NCBI GenBank assembly: GCA_900769115.1 | Contig: CAAGFJ010000096.1 | Coordinates: 1 to 64,000, forward strand | Length of the DNA: 64,000 bases | Origin: Lachnospiraceae bacterium | GTDB taxonomy: Bacteria; Bacillota; Clostridia; Lachnospirales; Lachnospiraceae | Direction: 5' to 3' | Shown here: positions 61,539 to 64,000 of the stretch, in pieces | Layout of the letters: each line of letters opens with the position of its first letter | Numbering within the stretch: the first letter of the stretch is position 1 | Notes under the pieces: generated by a model | Database searches by the model: none | Seen by the model: the letters and a program-made list of their open reading frames with translations, nothing else | Told to the model about the DNA's origin: nothing | Made by a program: the position numbers and the translations under genes

Positions 61539-61984
61539 CCCAAACCTCCCGATACAACACATCCAGCAAAACTACAGGCAATCGGAATCGCAAACGGAAT
61601 GGTTTCTCCCCGGATATATACCTGTTGTCTGCATATTCCCCGAAACACCATTCGTCCACATGCGAAAACAGCGCCTCCAAAAAATGCACCTACGACCAGC
61701 ATAACCATATACTGTGGCATCCACATTCCTGTCATAACCATTAATTTCACATCCCCTGCCCCAAGACCTCCAATCTCATACAGCACAAACAGACAAAGCA
61801 ATGCAAGTCCGGCACTCCTTCCCATACTCCATATTCCAGGCATTCCCCTCATAACATAGGTATATGCCATACAAACCATTCCCCCAAAGCCGGACACCCA
61901 GTTCTCAATCTTTCCCAAAAGAATATCCGTGTACATCGCCCTGACTAGCAGCAACGATACAAACATAAAACTAATATCATTCAT
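61535..61984 (-). CDS. tadV: Prepilin peptidase TadV/CpaA
   Basis: Membrane aspartic protease of 149 residues, first gene of the Tad operon, that cleaves the Flp leader. The two catalytic aspartates are visible: MYTDILLGKIENW and GLGAGDVKLM (GxGD motif). Four to five helices. AAAGGAACG precedes the ATG. Confidence 0.9.
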   Translation of the reverse strand: MNDISFMFVSLLLVRAMYTDILLGKIENWVSGFGGMVCMAYTYVMRGMPGIWSMGRSAGLALLCLFVLYEIGGLGAGDVKLMVMTGMWMPQYMVMLVVGAFFGGAVFACGRMVFRGICRQQVYIRGETIPFAIPIACSFAGCVVSGGLG

Positions 61985-62016
61985 TATTCGTTCCTTTCTT
62001 CTGTGATTTTTCTGCC

Positions 62017-62045
62017 ATTATATACACTTCTTTTTCTGTTGTCTA
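62017..62045 (-). promoter_or_regulatory. Promoter of the Tad operon
   Basis: Minus strand TAGACA (62045-62040), 17 bases, TATAAT (62022-62017), about 30 bases before tadV. Confidence 0.65.
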
Positions 62046-62084
62046 CAATTATGACCAAATATTATAATTTTCCAATTTCTGCCC

Positions 62085-62155
62085 TTTTTTGTACATAACT
62101 TTGGTCAAAAAAGTCATAAACAGGGTAATTATTTCATAAAGTTATGTACAAAAAA
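62085..62155. repeat. Perfect 18-bp inverted repeat upstream of the Tad operon
   Basis: TTTTTTGTACATAACTTT (62085-62102) and AAAGTTATGTACAAAAAA (62138-62155) are exact inverted copies 35 bases apart, centred about 90 bases upstream of the Tad promoter. A further CTTATGTAC copy follows at about 62160. They are candidate binding sites for an operon regulator. The rest of the gap up to 62240 shows nothing else. Confidence 0.65.
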
Positions 62156-62241
62156 TCAAACTTATGTACCTACATATATAAGTATGTATTTTTATACATA
62201 AATAGCAGATATTAACTGAATCCGGCTTCTTTCCCAAAACG

Positions 62242-62283
62242 CAAAAAAAGAACTGCGATTCATAAAATCACAGTTCTTTTTTC
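62242..62283 (-). terminator. Terminator after the hybrid histidine kinase
   Basis: GAACTGTGATT pairs with AATCGCAGTTC, followed by seven T on the minus strand. Confidence 0.88.
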
Positions 62284-62342
62284 CGTTATATGATGTATCA
62301 ATCTGCAACCAACATCTTCATGCAGTCGATCTGCAAATGTAT

Positions 62343-64000
62343 CTACTCTTTATCTACATACTTATTAAGTGTCTCAACCACATCATTCAGATTATATGGC
62401 TTTGCAATATAATCATCTAACTTTGCCTCTAAGATACGTTCTTTATCTCCAAACATCGCTCTGGCTGTTACCGCAATGATCGGAAGACGTTTGCGGTTCT
62501 CCCGAAGCTCGATCGCACGGATCTCCTGGGTAGCAGCAAGTCCATCCATAACCGGCATCTGTACATCAAATAATGCTGCCTGGTATTCCTTCTGCTTGAA
62601 TAACTCTACTGCCTTCTCTCCATTCTCCGCAATGTCATAAGAATAACCCGCCATACCAAGTAGCTTACCAATTACCTGCTGGTTCACCGGTTCATCCTCT
62701 GCCACTAAGATCCTTGCTCTGGAATGTCCTGCCAATGAGAATACCGCTGGCTCTTCTTCCGTTGCAGCGCTCTCCTCTACCTCTACATCTGCCGCCTTAA
62801 TCAGCTTCAACGGCACTTCCACGATAAAGGTAGAACCAAGACCTTCCTTACTCTGTACGGTAATATTACCACCCATTAACTCTACAATCTGCTTGGTGAT
62901 CACAAGACCTAAACCGGAACCACCATATTTACGGGTATCGGATGCATCCACCTGCGAAAAACGGATAAACAGCTTGTTCTTATCCGCATCTGAGATACCA
63001 ATACCGGAATCCGCTACCGCAATACGAAGCTTGACTTTATCCATTCCATCATCTAAGCAGGCTACCTTCACACGAACGCCACCCTCATTGGTGAACTTGA
63101 TCGCATTGGAAAGCATACAGTTAAGCACCTGCTGTATTCTCTGTCCATCACCACGTACCAGCTTAGGAATATTGCTGCCAAAGGTACAATCTAATCCAAG
63201 ACCCTTGCCATTTGCAATCGGAATCTGTGCTGCAACTGTCTCTTCAATAATTGCCTTGATATCAAAGTTCTCTTCCCGAAGATTATACTTACCGGCCTCT
63301 AACTTCGAGATGTCTAAGATATCATTGATCAGACGAAGTAACGTGTCAGCACAATTCTTCGCTGTTGTCAGGTTATCCCGGTAATCTGCCTGCAGATCAT
63401 CTGCCATCAGGGTAAGTTGCAGCATACCAAGAATACCATTGATTGGTGTACGGATCTCATGTGACATATTTGCAAGGAATTCTGACTGTGTCTTATAAGC
63501 TGCATTCGCATCCTTGATCGCCTTTGATAACTTATTCTCTGTCTCTTTCTGCTCGGTAATATCAATGACTACCATATTGATGTAGTCCGCTTCTGACTTG
63601 TACATTACGATATTAAATACCTTATTAAGACGCTCCATCGTAATCTCGACTGCTAACAACTCACCCAGCTTCGTACCAGAGTTGTTATATGCCTCAAACC
63701 AGGCGTTGATATCCTGCAACACCTCAACCCGGCTCTCTGAGATCACCTTGTTGTAATAATCTGAGATATCCAGATCAAACAATCTTCCAAATGTCTCATT
63801 CGCATCACTGATCCGGTATCCCATGTTACGTCCGGACTGTGCATCCCGAAGGATCTGTGCCTGTGCAAAACCAACCGGAAGATTCAGGAACAGCTTCTTA
63901 TACTTATCGCTCTTCACTGCAGACTGCTTCTCCTCATCCTGCATGAATTTAAGCATAACTGCTGCGATTCCAAGTGTCAGTACAATTACGATCACCGCTA
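62343..64000 (-). CDS. Hybrid sensor histidine kinase/response regulator (5' end outside the window)
   Basis: The C-terminal 550 residues of a larger protein. After one membrane helix come a PAS domain (about 28-155), a HisKA domain with the phospho-accepting His in FLANMSHEIRTPINGI, an HATPase domain (N box NAIKFTNEGG, G boxes ADSGIGIS and GGSGLGLVI), and a C-terminal receiver with phospho-Asp in LFDVQMPVMDG. Such hybrids pass phosphate onward to a separate Hpt or diguanylate-cyclase protein. The frame stays open at the window edge, so the sensor region is missing here. Confidence 0.9.
   Translation of the reverse strand, partial: AVIVIVLTLGIAAVMLKFMQDEEKQSAVKSDKYKKLFLNLPVGFAQAQILRDAQSGRNMGYRISDANETFGRLFDLDISDYYNKVISESRVEVLQDINAWFEAYNNSGTKLGELLAVEITMERLNKVFNIVMYKSEADYINMVVIDITEQKETENKLSKAIKDANAAYKTQSEFLANMSHEIRTPINGILGMLQLTLMADDLQADYRDNLTTAKNCADTLLRLINDILDISKLEAGKYNLREENFDIKAIIEETVAAQIPIANGKGLGLDCTFGSNIPKLVRGDGQRIQQVLNCMLSNAIKFTNEGGVRVKVACLDDGMDKVKLRIAVADSGIGISDADKNKLFIRFSQVDASDTRKYGGSGLGLVITKQIVELMGGNITVQSKEGLGSTFIVEVPLKLIKAADVEVEESAATEEEPAVFSLAGHSRARILVAEDEPVNQQVIGKLLGMAGYSYDIAENGEKAVELFKQKEYQAALFDVQMPVMDGLAATQEIRAIELRENRKRLPIIAVTARAMFGDKERILEAKLDDYIAKPYNLNDVVETLNKYVDKE

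Noticed and set aside
1..64000. CRISPR arrays, transposases, phage genes, tRNA and rRNA genes
   Set aside because: I looked for regularly spaced repeats, transposase motifs and tRNA GGTTCRANTCC arms and saw none that hold up.

Overview
The window reads as a chromosomal segment of a Gram-positive, anaerobic, low-to-mid GC Clostridia member, most likely Lachnospiraceae. The pointers are a pyruvate formate-lyase/ferredoxin fermentation locus, dTDP-rhamnose genes, meso-DAP dehydrogenase, Thr/Glu-rich surface lipoproteins, a Tad pilus operon with DUF5702 and TadE-like proteins, a T-box methionyl-tRNA synthetase and AGGAGG-type ribosome binding sites. I cannot name the genus with confidence. I see no rRNA, tRNA, insertion sequence, phage gene or CRISPR array.

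Layout. 0-3.2 kb: uppP, a D-lactate-type dehydrogenase, an attenuated leader with a 40-residue hydrophobic ORF, and a NUDIX hydrolase. 3.4-16.7 kb (minus strand): a cobalamin-riboswitch operon of six genes. These are a 96-residue protein, a 1432-residue secreted protein, an anchored DUF4430 protein, an ECF T-component, a fused ECF A-A'-S protein and a LysR regulator; metE (B12-independent methionine synthase) follows directly. 16.8-22.5 kb (plus): a MerR-methyltransferase fusion, rfbABDC behind a promoter with a 19-bp spacer holding a perfect dyad, and an MscL with a zinc ribbon. 22.6-27 kb: meso-DAP dehydrogenase, two lipoproteins (one a ComEC-like metallo-beta-lactamase) and a secreted bacterial expansin. 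27-35.5 kb: a raffinose-type sugar locus (GH13_4-like enzyme, GH36 alpha-galactosidase, two ABC permeases, binding protein, divergent AraC regulator). 35.5-39.6 kb: T-box metG, a PRTase-like protein and a HAD phosphatase. 39.6-43.7 kb: a split pyruvate formate-lyase, its activase and a 2[4Fe-4S] ferredoxin. 43.7-51.8 kb: two unknown proteins, phosphofructokinase, recR, ybaB, dnaX and a flavodoxin-SCP2 protein. 52-62 kb: CapA and a ten-gene Tad operon. 62.3 kb to the end: a partial hybrid histidine kinase.

The most interesting system is the cobalamin operon. Mammalian intrinsic factor and transcobalamin are built from an alpha/alpha barrel plus a small beta domain related to DUF4430. Here a riboswitch-controlled secreted protein carries both a DUF4430 domain and a terpenoid-cyclase-type alpha/alpha-toroid, followed by a membrane-anchored DUF4430 protein and an ECF importer. 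I infer a Gram-positive capture-and-hand-over chain for cobalamin. A LysR gene one base after the transporter and next to metE could link B12 status to the B12-independent methionine synthase.

The second notable system is the pyruvate formate-lyase, split so that the glycyl-radical domain is a separate 80-residue protein. Between the two pieces lies a 71-residue relative of that domain in which the radical glycine segment is replaced by a cysteine motif. A third is the probable MerR-type control of the rhamnose operon by the adjacent MerR-methyltransferase fusion.
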